From: CAYNWT01 sp964485095
GTDB lineage: Bacteria > Planctomycetota > Planctomycetia > Planctomycetales > Planctomycetaceae
Direction of reading: 5' to 3'
NCBI GenBank assembly: GCA_964485095.1
Contig: CAZAIB010000002.1
Location: 62,001-126,000, forward strand
Length of the DNA: 64,000 bases
Within the stretch, counting starts at the first letter, position 1. Each line of letters starts with the position of its first letter. Shown here in pieces: positions 17,364 to 26,780 of the stretch. Under the pieces are notes generated by a model. That model was not told the DNA's origin. It worked only from the letters and a program-made list of their open reading frames with translations, and made no database searches. Made by a program: the position numbers and the translations under genes.

Positions 17364-19094
17364 CTAGCGAGAGCCGGTCGTCTTTTTGATCCAGTTCTCC
17401 AATAGCGTCAGTACTTCGGGAGCAATGGTCTGTTCGATTTGGTCGTACTCAGAAACCGCACCGGTCTTAGCCCGCTGGAACAGATGGTTCAGAGCAGGGA
17501 ACCGGACTGCTCGGAATTTCGTATTGCCGCCGGCCTTCAGGGCGGCCACGATCGCGGGCAGATTCGTCTCGTGCCACACCTGCAAATCTCGTTCGCCGTT
17601 GATTGCCAGCACAGGGCACTTCACTCGCCGCAGCGCCGTACTGGGTTCGTACTTAAGGAACTGCCGAAACGCTGGAGTGCCCAGTTGCTTGTACGCTTCC
17701 ATCTGCTCAGGGGACGGTCGCATTTGAGCCTGCTGGCTGGGAGCGAACCGCGCGAGGTATTGATTGACTGCGCTTCCCACGACTTGGTTGCCGTCGGCCG
17801 ATTCCGGAGCACTGCGGACGGCACTGGCAATCGCGTTCTGTAGGGCGCTTTCACTCTCAATCAATTCTGCTGGCAAGCCTTCCGCTTCAGACAGTCGGCG
17901 GCTCTGATCTTTTAGGATCTCGAACCCGTTCACTCCAGCACCAGCCATAAGAACAATAAACCCAAGGTTTGAATCTGTCGCGGCCACCATTGGTGCGATA
18001 GAAGCCCCTTCACTGTGTCCGATCAACCCGATCTGATTAGCGTTGATCGCAGGGTGCTTTCGAAGAAACGTCACTGCCGCGCGAACATCGTTGGCGGAGT
18101 CAGTTGTGGTTGCCGAATTGAAATCTCCTGTCGATCCACCGATGCCGCGGTCGTCAAAACGCAGTACGGCGATTCCGGATTTGGTCAACTCGTCTGCGAT
18201 GAGAAAGAACGGTTTGTGGCCGAAGATTGTTTGGTCGCGATCCTGCGGACCTAAAGCACTAATCAAGACAACCGCGACCGATTTCTTATCACCTCTTGGC
18301 CGGGTCAGGGTTCCGGCAAGCGTTACCTTGTCCGCCTCGTTCGTGAAGGTGACTTCTTCAATCTCGTAGCGGAACGGCGGTGTCGGCGTTTGCGGTCGGG
18401 ATGGTCCGGAGTCGGCTTTCACTACCGGGGCGTCGGCTACAACGGTTCGCTTGAGAATCAGCGGAACCTTTTTTTGTCCCTGCGTCCACGTTCCAGTCGC
18501 AGAGTCGCCGGTTGCGTCTACCGTACCTTCGAACCTCGCACTGATTGCCGGGATACTGAAGATCAGTTTCCTGTCTTTTCCGCGAATCACCAAGGCGTTC
18601 AGCCCCATCAACTTTTCAGACAGACTGTCAAACTTCGCGATTTGGATTCCAGCCGATTCCTCCAGAACTCGGAACTGCAATTCGGTCGGCTGGGGCGAAC
18701 CTTCCAGCGTTCCCGCCCATGATTCCACAACTTGCTGGATTGCTTTCCGCTTGAACGTAAGCGGGAAGCCTTTCTCCCCGTCTCGCCACGTCCCAACAAG
18801 CTCACCTTTCTCGGCGTTCATCTTGCCCGTGAAACTGGCCAGGAAGCCGTCGGTAATCTCAAATCGAACGATATCGCCGACGATTGCAAAAGTGTCGACC
18901 TTTACATCCGCCCCCGCAGGCTGCACTTGCTGAATGACCGCATCCCACTTGCCGTTGTTCATTCGAGCCAACAGACGCAGTGTTAATTTATTAGGGCCGT
19001 TAACCAGCGTCGCTTCCCACTCCTGCATTTCAGGAGCTTGTTGAGCACTCAAAGTGAGCGGAAATAGTAGAATCAGGGCGAAGAACTTGTGCAC
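17364..19094 (-). CDS. Secreted alpha/beta hydrolase of the dienelactone-hydrolase/acyl-hydrolase type
   Basis: From a GTG at 19094 the product has about 576 residues with a signal peptide (VHKFFALILLFPLTLSAQ). The N-terminal ~230 residues contain two related beta-rich repeats with the pattern GTW-x-x-G-x-K-x-x-x-L-x-x-K, usual in this family. The C-terminal half is an alpha/beta hydrolase with a nucleophile elbow GHSEGAS, an acid Asp in INGERDLQV and a His in LNHLFQ. It resembles bacterial serine hydrolases that carry this N-terminal domain; the substrate is unknown. I preferred the GTG because the upstream ATG at 19154 adds 20 polar residues before the signal peptide. It lies upstream of the epimerase gene, possibly in the same transcript. 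Confidence 0.83.
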   Translation of the reverse strand: MHKFFALILLFPLTLSAQQAPEMQEWEATLVNGPNKLTLRLLARMNNGKWDAVIQQVQPAGADVKVDTFAIVGDIVRFEITDGFLASFTGKMNAEKGELVGTWRDGEKGFPLTFKRKAIQQVVESWAGTLEGSPQPTELQFRVLEESAGIQIAKFDSLSEKLMGLNALVIRGKDRKLIFSIPAISARFEGTVDATGDSATGTWTQGQKKVPLILKRTVVADAPVVKADSGPSRPQTPTPPFRYEIEEVTFTNEADKVTLAGTLTRPRGDKKSVAVVLISALGPQDRDQTIFGHKPFFLIADELTKSGIAVLRFDDRGIGGSTGDFNSATTTDSANDVRAAVTFLRKHPAINANQIGLIGHSEGASIAPMVAATDSNLGFIVLMAGAGVNGFEILKDQSRRLSEAEGLPAELIESESALQNAIASAVRSAPESADGNQVVGSAVNQYLARFAPSQQAQMRPSPEQMEAYKQLGTPAFRQFLKYEPSTALRRVKCPVLAINGERDLQVWHETNLPAIVAALKAGGNTKFRAVRFPALNHLFQRAKTGAVSEYDQIEQTIAPEVLTLLENWIKKTTGSR

Positions 19095-19245
19095 GATGGG
19101 TAATCTCAGCGGGGTTAATTGGGCTGTGCGGTGGCGTGAACACGATTGAAGCACTCTGCGCTGAGTTCAGCAACCATTCACTGTCCGAACGGTATCGTCC
19201 GCGGTAGCATTTCGCGTCGGGCTCACCTGGTCGATCCCCCAAACA

Positions 19246-19258
19246 GGTCAAATTGACC
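19246..19258. promoter_or_regulatory. GGTCAA-A-TTGACC palindrome upstream of the phosphatase gene
   Basis: A perfect 13-base palindrome sits 42 bases before the phosphatase ATG in the divergent region with the hydrolase gene. Its right half, TTGACC, could serve as a -35 box, but I see no well-spaced -10. It is a candidate operator only. Confidence 0.3.
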
Positions 19259-19300
19259 AAATAACCTGATCAATACAGGGCAAAAGGCTCTCAGGGAACT

Positions 19301-19975
19301 ATGACGGGAAGAACATTTGCTATCGGCGACATTCACGGATGTGATGTCGCTTTCGACTGCCTGCTGGAAATGTTGGCGCTCACATCGGATGACACCCTTG
19401 TTGTCCTGGGCGATGCGATCGACCGCGGCCCCAATAGCGCAAGAGTAATAGACATCCTGCTGGAACTACAATCCGCGTGCCATCTGGTGTTCATCCTTGG
19501 CAACCACGAACAGATGATGCTGGAGGCTCTTGAACGCGGGCTGCGTGGCAGCATGTGGATGCAGCACGGTGGAGAACCAACGCTGAATTCCTACGGTGGT
19601 CAGGTTGAGAACATTCCGCAGGACCACCTCGACTTTATGGAAGCCGCATTGGATCACTGGGAAACCGAGACCGAGATTTACGTGCATGCGAATCTGGAAC
19701 CGGGCGTCCCGTTTGAAGATCAGTCGGACCAGGTACTGCGTTGGCAACATTTGACTGGCCGCGAAACTCGGCACCCGTCCGGGCGCCGAATCATTTGTGG
19801 CCACACGCCACAGCCCAACGGTCTGCCAAGTGTTCGAGATGGCTGGGTGTGCATCGACACGTTCGCGTACGGAGGCATGTACCTGACCGCGGTCGACATG
19901 GAAACCAACGAGATGTACCAGGCGAACCAAGCTGGTCAGACTCGCAAAGGCGTTCGACTAGACGACCTTGCCTAA
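19301..19975 (+). CDS. Bacterial PPP-family metallophosphatase (serine/threonine phosphatase-like)
   Basis: This 224-residue protein has the complete PPP metallophosphatase signature: G9-D-I-H-G13, G37-D-x-x-D-R-G43 and G67-N-H-E70, plus a later CGHTPQ and an Asp/Thr-rich end, so the two-metal site appears intact. It belongs to the bacterial PPP group (PrpA/PrpE/ApaH-like), which removes phosphate from proteins or cleaves dinucleoside polyphosphates; sequence reading does not separate these. It is cytosolic, with no signal peptide. The ATG is preceded by AGGGAA. The gene stands alone, divergent from the hydrolase gene. Downstream is the remnant of a minus-strand gene that ended against it. 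Confidence 0.9.
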   Translation: MTGRTFAIGDIHGCDVAFDCLLEMLALTSDDTLVVLGDAIDRGPNSARVIDILLELQSACHLVFILGNHEQMMLEALERGLRGSMWMQHGGEPTLNSYGGQVENIPQDHLDFMEAALDHWETETEIYVHANLEPGVPFEDQSDQVLRWQHLTGRETRHPSGRRIICGHTPQPNGLPSVRDGWVCIDTFAYGGMYLTAVDMETNEMYQANQAGQTRKGVRLDDLA

Positions 19976-20023
19976 GTCGGTTCCGACATTCCCCGCTGAC
20001 TCGACCCGCATGCTTAACCGCGC

Positions 20024-20062
20024 GCAAAAAGAAAGCGGACGAGTTCGATGAAACTCGTCCGC
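20024..20062 (-). terminator. Minus-strand terminator, copy 1 of a duplicated pair
   Basis: GCGGACGAGTT and AACTCGTCCGC form an 11-bp stem (20035-20062) followed, on the minus strand, by a T-rich run (the AAAAAGAAA seen on the plus strand). It is oriented to end a minus-strand gene, yet no intact minus-strand gene now ends there. It is nearly identical to the stem at 20401-20428. Confidence 0.75.
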
Positions 20063-20172
20063 CTCTCACTAAGCAGTCGGGCCCGGCAAAAAAAGGGGTT
20101 TGCCTTTAGGACAAAAAGGCAACCGGGAGACTGCTGTGAATGTGACCGAAAACACCAACCCACGAAGGCTGT
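20063..20172 (-). pseudogene. Decayed 3' remnant of a spondin-domain gene duplicate
   Basis: The minus strand here aligns with the last codons and 3' region of the intact spondin-domain gene next door. GTCACATTCACAGCAGTCTC corresponds to the codons for VTITAI before its stop. The 11-mer AACAGCCTTCG corresponds to its NSLR codons, but the codons between are missing. Both copies then run to GACTGCTTAG and a matching terminator stem. The intact gene's stop codon has changed to TTG here. Only about 100 bases are recognisable. The copy is therefore broken, with a large deletion of its body. The alternative, that the similarity is confined to a mobile terminator cassette, is less likely because coding sequence is included. 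Confidence 0.5.
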
Positions 20173-20390
20173 TGATGGACCGTCGAAGGAATAAGGCATC
20201 CTCGATCACTCTGCCTCTTTAGTGTCGCCGCTTTGAGTTCTCTTACGAAATAATCGGAGGGAATTCGGCAAGAACATCAACAGGCAACTCGCCATTGTGA
20301 GTCAGCCAACCAAGCAACATTGGTTGCGTTCGATCACAAACACACTGCAAGTGAATTGGCGCGAACACGCTCTCACGTGAACCGTGAAAA

Positions 20391-20428
20391 AAAAAACAAA
20401 GCGGACGAGTTCGAATGAACTCGTCCGC
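20391..20428 (-). terminator. Terminator of the spondin-domain gene, copy 2 of the pair
   Basis: An 11-bp stem GCGGACGAGTT/AACTCGTCCGC with a short loop is followed on the minus strand by a long T-run (nine or more A on the plus strand). It lies 44 bases past the stop codon of the spondin-domain gene and is a textbook rho-independent terminator for it. Confidence 0.9.
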
Positions 20429-20471
20429 TTCTTGCTAAGCAGTCCGGATCCCGGAAGAGGAGGGCTGAAGG

Positions 20472-21449
20472 CTACCGGGGGATTGCTGTGATTGTGACTC
20501 GAGCGATACCACCCTCGTAGTCGTTGAAGTTGAAGCCGCTGGTATCAATTCGAAGGCTGTTCTCAAACGCGATGACCTTGTATCGAAGTGCGGCCAGGAA
20601 AACACGAACACTGCGGAGACGCTGGACTGGTCGCAGCAGTGCCCGAATCAGCAGTTCGGACTTGCGTGCGGCGAGGACTCGCTGTCGGTCGGCTCGCGTA
20701 AACAGCGGGAACCCCTGGAACGCGTCGCCAGTCACGTTGGCGATAGGTGCGTCAGTAGACTGCCCAACGTTTGGACCGCTTTGACCAGCCGGCAGATTAC
20801 GATCCGGGAACAGGCCGTTGCCGGCAGAGGTTTCGAAGTCTTCGCTTTCTGTACCGGCATCGTTGACGCCTCCCTCAGGAGTGCCAATGAAGAACGAAAT
20901 TTCGCCGCCTTCGCCGAGAATTCCACTGACATCGTGAGCCAGCGGGTTCCCGTTCGCAATAAAGAAGTCGTTGGTCGGCAAGATCATGGATGCGTAGGAA
21001 AAGTAGTCGTTGCTTCCATCATCCATCAGCTCAAACATGGCAGTGGCTGACTGTCCGGGCAGCAAAGGGGCAGAACCGAGAGTGGCATCAACTCGGTTGG
21101 CATCCGATAGATCACCAGTTCGAACCAGTCGGCTCGCTGGCGAGGCACCTGAGTTGTCGATGTACGTGTAGCCGCCTCGAACAGGATCGAAGTTGTTAAA
21201 CTGCTGCGAAATGAGAGAGGTGTTCCCGTCTTCCGCAATCCGCTCAAGACCTTCAAGCGAAGTTAGACCACCGTTGTAGCTATCAAAGCTACCGCTGTGG
21301 AAACCGCTCCAGATCGGAGTGATGGCAACACCACCGTCAGGCGCGACATTCTCGATGGTCACCACGACATCGACCGTCTGCGCAATGGCTGTTTGTCCAG
21401 AAACTAAAACGCACATGGCCAGAGCGGCCATGCAAGAGAGGCTTTTCAT
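20472..21449 (-). CDS. Secreted spondin-domain protein
   Basis: This 325-residue protein has a signal peptide ending at AIAQ. Residues ~24-235 resemble the bacterial spondin-N domain: VDVVVTIENVAPDGGVAITPIW at the start, then GFHSGSFDSYNGG, and MILPTNDFFIANGNP in the middle. In this family the fold is a beta sandwich of the cell-surface type; the bacterial role is unknown. The stretch at about 250-300 is strongly basic and leucine rich (many Arg, few acidic residues), unlike the rest, and then FNDYEGGIARVTITAIPR returns to the expected C-terminal strand. That basic part could be a short frameshifted block or a helical insert. The gene is followed by a strong terminator, and a decayed duplicate lies just beyond. 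The promoter must be in the ~380-base gap upstream. Confidence 0.75.
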   Translation of the reverse strand: MKSLSCMAALAMCVLVSGQTAIAQTVDVVVTIENVAPDGGVAITPIWSGFHSGSFDSYNGGLTSLEGLERIAEDGNTSLISQQFNNFDPVRGGYTYIDNSGASPASRLVRTGDLSDANRVDATLGSAPLLPGQSATAMFELMDDGSNDYFSYASMILPTNDFFIANGNPLAHDVSGILGEGGEISFFIGTPEGGVNDAGTESEDFETSAGNGLFPDRNLPAGQSGPNVGQSTDAPIANVTGDAFQGFPLFTRADRQRVLAARKSELLIRALLRPVQRLRSVRVFLAALRYKVIAFENSLRIDTSGFNFNDYEGGIARVTITAIPR

Positions 21450-21830
21450 AGTATCTTCCTGCTGTGTGAGTAGGGCTCCGCGCTACTGATGGTTATGTAC
21501 TGATTAAGGGCTTCGGTGTCGCGACCACCGCCAGTAAGTACGGCAGCCCTTGATCGTGGTAACGGAGCAATCAGGAAGATTTTCTGCAAAGCGTGGAACT
21601 GCAAGCCGCGACTGTAAGGCAGCCAACCAAGCGTCGCCCGGGTGTTGCCGCGACCACAACGCAACACGAATGTGTGATCATTCAAACCTTTAAAACAGCA
21701 TCCGAAGCCGCGCGATAGTTCACGCGTCCGAGGGTTTTGAATCCCCGCCCCTTTGAACATGCGCTACGACGACGTGACTCCAACGAACACCATCCCAGCC
21801 CAACCGGAATCCGATCGAACGCAAAGTTCG
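21450..21830. other. Intergenic region upstream of the spondin-domain gene
   Basis: About 380 bases with no supported gene lie between two minus-strand genes. It should hold the promoter and leader of the spondin-domain gene. A 13-base string CAGCCAACCAAGC near 21620 also occurs near 20299, in the remnant region, which fits an upstream segment that was duplicated with the gene. No terminator for the small Cys protein is obvious. Confidence 0.4.
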
Positions 21831-22076
21831 TTAGCTGCGTCGCTGCCAGAACAATCGGTCGTTGGTGATGAAGCCCAGCCGCATCGCGCATTCGATGCAG
21901 TACTGTTCGTGATCTCGCTGCACGTAAATCTCACCGGTCGATAGGCGGTGGTAGAAGTCCTCTCCAGGCGCCTTCGAATGGCAGTAGGTCTTGTCGCTGT
22001 CGGTTTTCAGATGAGCCGCCCAGGTTTCGACACCGGGGATGTACAGACGGCGGTCGTGGGCTTTTTCTGTTTCCAT
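21831..22076 (-). CDS. Small conserved-looking protein with Cys pair, unknown function
   Basis: The 81-residue product starts at an ATG with GGAG eight bases upstream. It contains TYCHSKAPGEDFYHR and a Y-C-I-E-C motif near residue 55, giving three Cys and several His that could bind a metal or participate in redox. There is no signal peptide or membrane segment, and the composition is balanced, unlike that of antisense frames nearby. I do not recognise the family. An open frame extends ten codons upstream to 22106, but the internal ATG has the better ribosome-binding site. It lies divergent from the large propeller gene with about 180 bases between starts. Confidence 0.6.
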   Translation of the reverse strand: METEKAHDRRLYIPGVETWAAHLKTDSDKTYCHSKAPGEDFYHRLSTGEIYVQRDHEQYCIECAMRLGFITNDRLFWQRRS

Positions 22077-22253
22077 TTGCGACTCCAATCGGCGGCAGCA
22101 GCTCAAATTCTACAGGCCAGCCAAGCCATGGCATAGCGAATGAGACGGCAAAGTGAGACCACGGAGTTCGCCTGCCAAACGGTGACTTTCCGAACTATCA
22201 TAGACGGCTGTCGCAAATGGGCGACTCAAACCTTGCCTCGGAATAAGCTTCGC

Positions 22254-25200
22254 ATGGAACAGCGACAACGGTCACGAAACACACACTTGTGGATGTGCTG
22301 GATTGCGCTCGTATTTTGCCGGGCCGCCGGACCTTCTGCGTTCGCGCAGACTGAAACACAATCCGCGTCCGCCCGTGACCTGACACTCAGCTACAACCGC
22401 GCCATCGAACTGTTGGGATCGGACGAACCACGGCGGGGTCTGACGTTGTTGCACCAGTTGCTGCAACTGTTGGACAACAGCGACGATGTTCTGATTCCAA
22501 TGGAGGACGGAACACGTAGCAGTCTCAAAGCCGCGTGCATGAATCGACTGCGTACATCCACCGCCGATGAGATTGAGTTCTACGAGCAGCAGTTCGGTCC
22601 GGAATCGCGCGATCAATTGCGGATTGCCAGATCGAATAACGATCTGGAATTGCTGGAACAGATCTCTCGAAAGTTTTTCTTTACCGCCGCCGGAGTAGAA
22701 GCCACGCGCGAATTGTCCGTTCGGAAACTCGACCGCGGCGACGCAATGGGCGCCGCGCTAACGTTGTCTCGCTTCCGTCGAACCACGCGGCAACCGGAAC
22801 AGTTCGAACCGCAGTTGTCTTTGACTCTGGCCGCTGCTTGGATGCAAGCAGGACTACCGACCGAAGCGCACGCTGCGGTTGCCCGGCTGCGAGCGCAGGG
22901 CATCACCAGCATTCCAGGACCTGCCGGAGATCTCGCGCTGGGAGCAGCGGATTCCTGGCCGGACTGGCTCTCCAAACCCGGCCACACCGACGCGAAAGCA
23001 GGCGCCAACTGGCCGCTGTTTCTGGGAAACATTCGGCGGAGTCGAAAGTCAGAACCGATCATCCCCCGCTGGACGCCGTTGTGGACCGTCAACACTTTGC
23101 AGACTCTTGTGGTTGAAGCCGAAGACGAACGCAAAATCGCCGATGCGGGATTGAAACTCATGTCGTCGGAAATCGCCGAACTCACGCGTGAGCGACGTCG
23201 TAGGTTGTCACTGGTTCCAGCGCCGGTGCCTTTGCTGGTCAACAATCGAGTTCTTTTCCGATCGCCGCTCACCATCAGCGCGATTCGGGCTCGCGCGGGC
23301 GATGGGTTTGCCGCTGGCGAACTGGAATGGGAAACGTACAAGCCCGACCCGTACGTACTGGACGCGTTCAGGCAAACGTCCGACCGCGACGCGGGTCTGC
23401 TGGTTCGAGAAGAAGCCGAACGCTACTCGTGGCAGGACTTCACGTCCGGAACCATCACCAGCAACGGTGAGTTTGTATTCGCCGTGGAAGAGACGGACCG
23501 ATCGACTTTGAATCCGCGGCGCAGTATTCGCGAACAGCCATCCCGCCCGAATTACATTCGCGCCTACGAATTGGCGTCCGGCAGTGTGGCCTGGCAAATC
23601 GGAGGCGAAGCCGGAATTCGCGTGGCCGGGATGCGCGATTCCATCTTCCTGGGGCCGCCGATTCCTTTCGGCGACGACTTGCTTTTGATTGTGGCATCGC
23701 GGGACGAACTGCGACTGTTGCAGATTCACGTCACCGACCCTTTGGCGGCTCAGCCTGAAATTCGTCTGGTCTGGTCACAACAACTCGGACGCGTCGAAGG
23801 CGGACGAGCCTCTGCATCGGCCAGCTTATTTACTCAGGCACGAACGTTTCGGATGGGCGGCTTGAGCCCCTCGTATTCGCAGGGAGTTTTGGTTTGCCCA
23901 ACCGGCTTCGGCGAAATTGTGGCTCTGCATCCAGGCACGCGAACAATCGCCTGGCGTCACCAATACCCGGCTGCACGAGTTCCAATGCGCGACAGCTGGG
24001 GCGATTCGATACCTCGGATCGCGGGTGACTCCGTCGTTTGTTCGCCCGCAGGCAGCCCGGCTGTCTTTTGCCTGGACCTGCAGACCGGCCAGCGACGCTG
24101 GATCGCCGCGCGGCCTCCAGGAAGTCAGCTTGCAGTCACAGATGACGCCGTCGTGTGCGTCGGTTCTGAGCAAACAATCGCGTACCGTCTCAAGGATGGT
24201 AAGGCACTGTGGCCGGAACCAATCAAGCTTCAACAGCCATGCGGACGCGGCCTGGTTCATGGCGATACGATGAGCGTCCCGCTGACCGGCGGAAAGATCG
24301 CGACGTTCGACCTGGCGACTGGTCGAGTTCTCTCCAACTTCACAACCGGCATCGCGTTGGGCAACCTGCTTGCCGTTGACGGTCTAATCGTTTCTCAATC
24401 GCCAACACAGCTGGTGGCGTTCGGCGGACTGGAATCGGTACGAGCCAGCGTTGCGGCCGATCTAAGCCGAAACCCAACCGACCCTGACCTCTTAATATCC
24501 AGCGGGCTACTGCATCTTCAGAATGGCGAACTTGATCAAGGCCTGAAAGAACTGACCCAGGCCGCCGCTGCCGGCAGGAATGTCGAAGCCACACGACTGC
24601 TGATCAATGTGGTCTCCGCTTTGAAGGGCGACCAGCTATCAGACAAGATTCAGTTATTGGATCAACTGCAGCCAGCCACACCCCGCCCAACCGTAGACAT
24701 GAGCGGCCGAGTGAGCCCACTGGCGACGGTCAGTGCGATCACGTCCGACCTTGCCTGGTCCCCACAACTCATCGCCGCGCTGCTGCGGTTGCGATCCGCC
24801 ACGCTGACGGAAGCGCAGCTTGGTTCAGTTCTTGATCGGCTGTTCGGAATGGCCGATGAAGCTGCCGGTCATCGGTTCGTCGTGCGAGAGACCGGTGCGA
24901 TGTCTGAAAGTCGGTACCTGGCTTCTGAAATCCGCAAGGCCATTGCATCGGTTCCGGAACCCAACCAAAACCTGATCACCAAAGCGATCGACAACGAAGT
25001 CCGATCGCGCCTGAAGCGTGACCAACCGCAACCCGCGCATCGGTTGTTTAAGTGGATGGCAGAACCCAGCGCGGAGACTCAGGAACTGCTGGCCGCTGGT
25101 CTGCGAGAATCTGACCCGGCGCTCGCGATTGAGTTGTATTCAGCGTTCCGCCGGACAAAAGATTCCGATCGCCGACTTCGATCCATCGTAGCCATGGTTG

Positions 25201-26699
25201 ATCTATTGCGAGAACGCCGCCCGGACCGCGCGGCTGATTTGATTCGTGAACTGCGAACAGAATCAAGAGACCACGAACCTTCGGCCGCGGTGATGAAACG
25301 CTGGGATACGGATCCGTCGATGGCTCAATTGGTCAATACCCGGTCGGCATGGCCGGTCGGAAAACTGTCGGTTCGCAGGATTGACGGGTTCCAACGGCAA
25401 GCTGGGTTGCCAATTTCGCAACGTGAAGCCGGTGAATCCGCCTGGTCGTTCACGCACCAGGGCAAACAGATTGTCGGTCTGGACAGTTTGCAGCAGGAAC
25501 AGTTCGCGCTGAACGTAATTCCAACCGCACCCGAACAACACTTCCGATCTCGCAATCCGTATTTAATTGAGACAGCAACCACGCTTGTCCTGCCGCAGAG
25601 TCGCGAGCGGTTCGAAACGTACGACCTGTTGGCTCCACCCGGCCAGCCAACGATGCTCTGGGACGCGAGTGTGACTCCGCAGTATCAATCACGAGTGAGT
25701 TCCGCTTTCCGCGGTCCACCAAGTGCTCGACCAGTCGGACCTGTTGCCGGTGGAACCTTGTTTGTGACTCAGGGAAATTTTCTGGTCGCGTATGATTTGC
25801 GATCGGGCGAAACGCTGTGGTCGCGTGAGATGCAGGAGCTCGCGACAAAGCACATTCACGCGGACGACAAGACTGTTGCCGTTGTGTCACTGGAAGCCGT
25901 GCAGCTGTTTTCCGTTTTCGACGGAACCCCGCTGGGGATCCACGTTGGAAGCTATTCCGGAGCAAATGTTGTGGTCGAGCAGGGGCGCGGCCAGGTTCTG
26001 CTTGAGTCCAGCATCATCGATTCCGGCGACGATCTCAAAGAGGGTCAGAGACTTTCGTTTGCTGCCTACGGCGACGAGAAATCAGTCTGGCAACACAACT
26101 ACGAAAAGGGCGCGGTGGCATCGAACGGCATCGGTGGTTACTGCGCGGTCGCGACGCCAAACGGTTTGATTCAGGTTGTTCGTCTTGCAGACGGCCGCGT
26201 GATGGCATCGACCAACCAAAAGCCAATCCCGGAACTCCAACGCGTGCTGCTACATGTGACGAATGACCGGTTCGTTGTGTTCACCGACAGGACGCGACTG
26301 GAAGATCGGTACAGGCGGCCGTTCGGTCGAGCGTCACAGTTTAGACAGCCAGGCGCGGGCTATGGCGTCCAGGGACCGGCCCTGGCGTTCGATCGGAACA
26401 CAGCCGAGGTTCAGTGGAAACTCATGGTCCCGGATTCCCGAGTGCTTTGGGATTCCAGCACCAGCAGGCGCATTCTTGCTCCAAACCTGCCCGTGTTGGT
26501 TTTGTTCGGACCAGAACGAGAAGCAACGTACCGCGTGTTGGATTGTCGGACGGGCGAGTTCGTCTTCAAAAGCGACAAAGCTGTCTTCTCACCGGGTGGG
26601 TCTGTGAGTGCTCAACGAGAACAACGAACCATGCAGCTTTCAATTGGCCACGGCGAATCGATTCGAATCGACTTCCCGGAAGAGAATTCGCAGCCATAG
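22254..26699 (+). CDS. Very large secreted PQQ-like propeller/helical-repeat protein
   Basis: From the ATG at 22254 this is a protein of about 1,481 residues with a basic start, a signal-type hydrophobic segment (LWMCWIALVFC..AFAQ) and then a helical TPR-like region to about residue 210. PQQ-like blades follow, for example LQTGQRRWIA and LKDGKALWPE around residues 610-670. A long helical middle (~750-1020) and a second set of blades (LRSGETLWSR, DRNTAEVQWKL, CRTGEFVFK) finish the protein. Planctomycetes encode many such secreted propeller scaffolds; the function is unknown and no catalytic motif is visible. The frame is open from 22140, but those extra residues precede the signal segment and look non-native. 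It ends in an acidic tail and converges with the CAAX-protease gene. Confidence 0.75.
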   Translation: MEQRQRSRNTHLWMCWIALVFCRAAGPSAFAQTETQSASARDLTLSYNRAIELLGSDEPRRGLTLLHQLLQLLDNSDDVLIPMEDGTRSSLKAACMNRLRTSTADEIEFYEQQFGPESRDQLRIARSNNDLELLEQISRKFFFTAAGVEATRELSVRKLDRGDAMGAALTLSRFRRTTRQPEQFEPQLSLTLAAAWMQAGLPTEAHAAVARLRAQGITSIPGPAGDLALGAADSWPDWLSKPGHTDAKAGANWPLFLGNIRRSRKSEPIIPRWTPLWTVNTLQTLVVEAEDERKIADAGLKLMSSEIAELTRERRRRLSLVPAPVPLLVNNRVLFRSPLTISAIRARAGDGFAAGELEWETYKPDPYVLDAFRQTSDRDAGLLVREEAERYSWQDFTSGTITSNGEFVFAVEETDRSTLNPRRSIREQPSRPNYIRAYELASGSVAWQIGGEAGIRVAGMRDSIFLGPPIPFGDDLLLIVASRDELRLLQIHVTDPLAAQPEIRLVWSQQLGRVEGGRASASASLFTQARTFRMGGLSPSYSQGVLVCPTGFGEIVALHPGTRTIAWRHQYPAARVPMRDSWGDSIPRIAGDSVVCSPAGSPAVFCLDLQTGQRRWIAARPPGSQLAVTDDAVVCVGSEQTIAYRLKDGKALWPEPIKLQQPCGRGLVHGDTMSVPLTGGKIATFDLATGRVLSNFTTGIALGNLLAVDGLIVSQSPTQLVAFGGLESVRASVAADLSRNPTDPDLLISSGLLHLQNGELDQGLKELTQAAAAGRNVEATRLLINVVSALKGDQLSDKIQLLDQLQPATPRPTVDMSGRVSPLATVSAITSDLAWSPQLIAALLRLRSATLTEAQLGSVLDRLFGMADEAAGHRFVVRETGAMSESRYLASEIRKAIASVPEPNQNLITKAIDNEVRSRLKRDQPQPAHRLFKWMAEPSAETQELLAAGLRESDPALAIELYSAFRRTKDSDRRLRSIVAMVDLLRERRPDRAADLIRELRTESRDHEPSAAVMKRWDTDPSMAQLVNTRSAWPVGKLSVRRIDGFQRQAGLPISQREAGESAWSFTHQGKQIVGLDSLQQEQFALNVIPTAPEQHFRSRNPYLIETATTLVLPQSRERFETYDLLAPPGQPTMLWDASVTPQYQSRVSSAFRGPPSARPVGPVAGGTLFVTQGNFLVAYDLRSGETLWSREMQELATKHIHADDKTVAVVSLEAVQLFSVFDGTPLGIHVGSYSGANVVVEQGRGQVLLESSIIDSGDDLKEGQRLSFAAYGDEKSVWQHNYEKGAVASNGIGGYCAVATPNGLIQVVRLADGRVMASTNQKPIPELQRVLLHVTNDRFVVFTDRTRLEDRYRRPFGRASQFRQPGAGYGVQGPALAFDRNTAEVQWKLMVPDSRVLWDSSTSRRILAPNLPVLVLFGPEREATYRVLDCRTGEFVFKSDKAVFSPGGSVSAQREQRTMQLSIGHGESIRIDFPEENSQP

Positions 26700-26780
26700 A
26701 TTCTTCATGAGCCGTTTTGGCGCTAGCCACGGTTCCAAACGAACCGAGAACAGCGTCGCTACCATCAAAGCGCCGCTGGG

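Noticed and set aside
20035..20428. CRISPR-like repeat because of the two identical-looking stems
   Set aside because: There are only two copies 366 bases apart, each a terminator stem; no spacer array.
22613..23341. 242-residue minus-strand open frame inside the large propeller gene
   Set aside because: It is antisense to a well-supported gene, has Ser/Arg-rich composition typical of reverse frames, and no ribosome-binding site.
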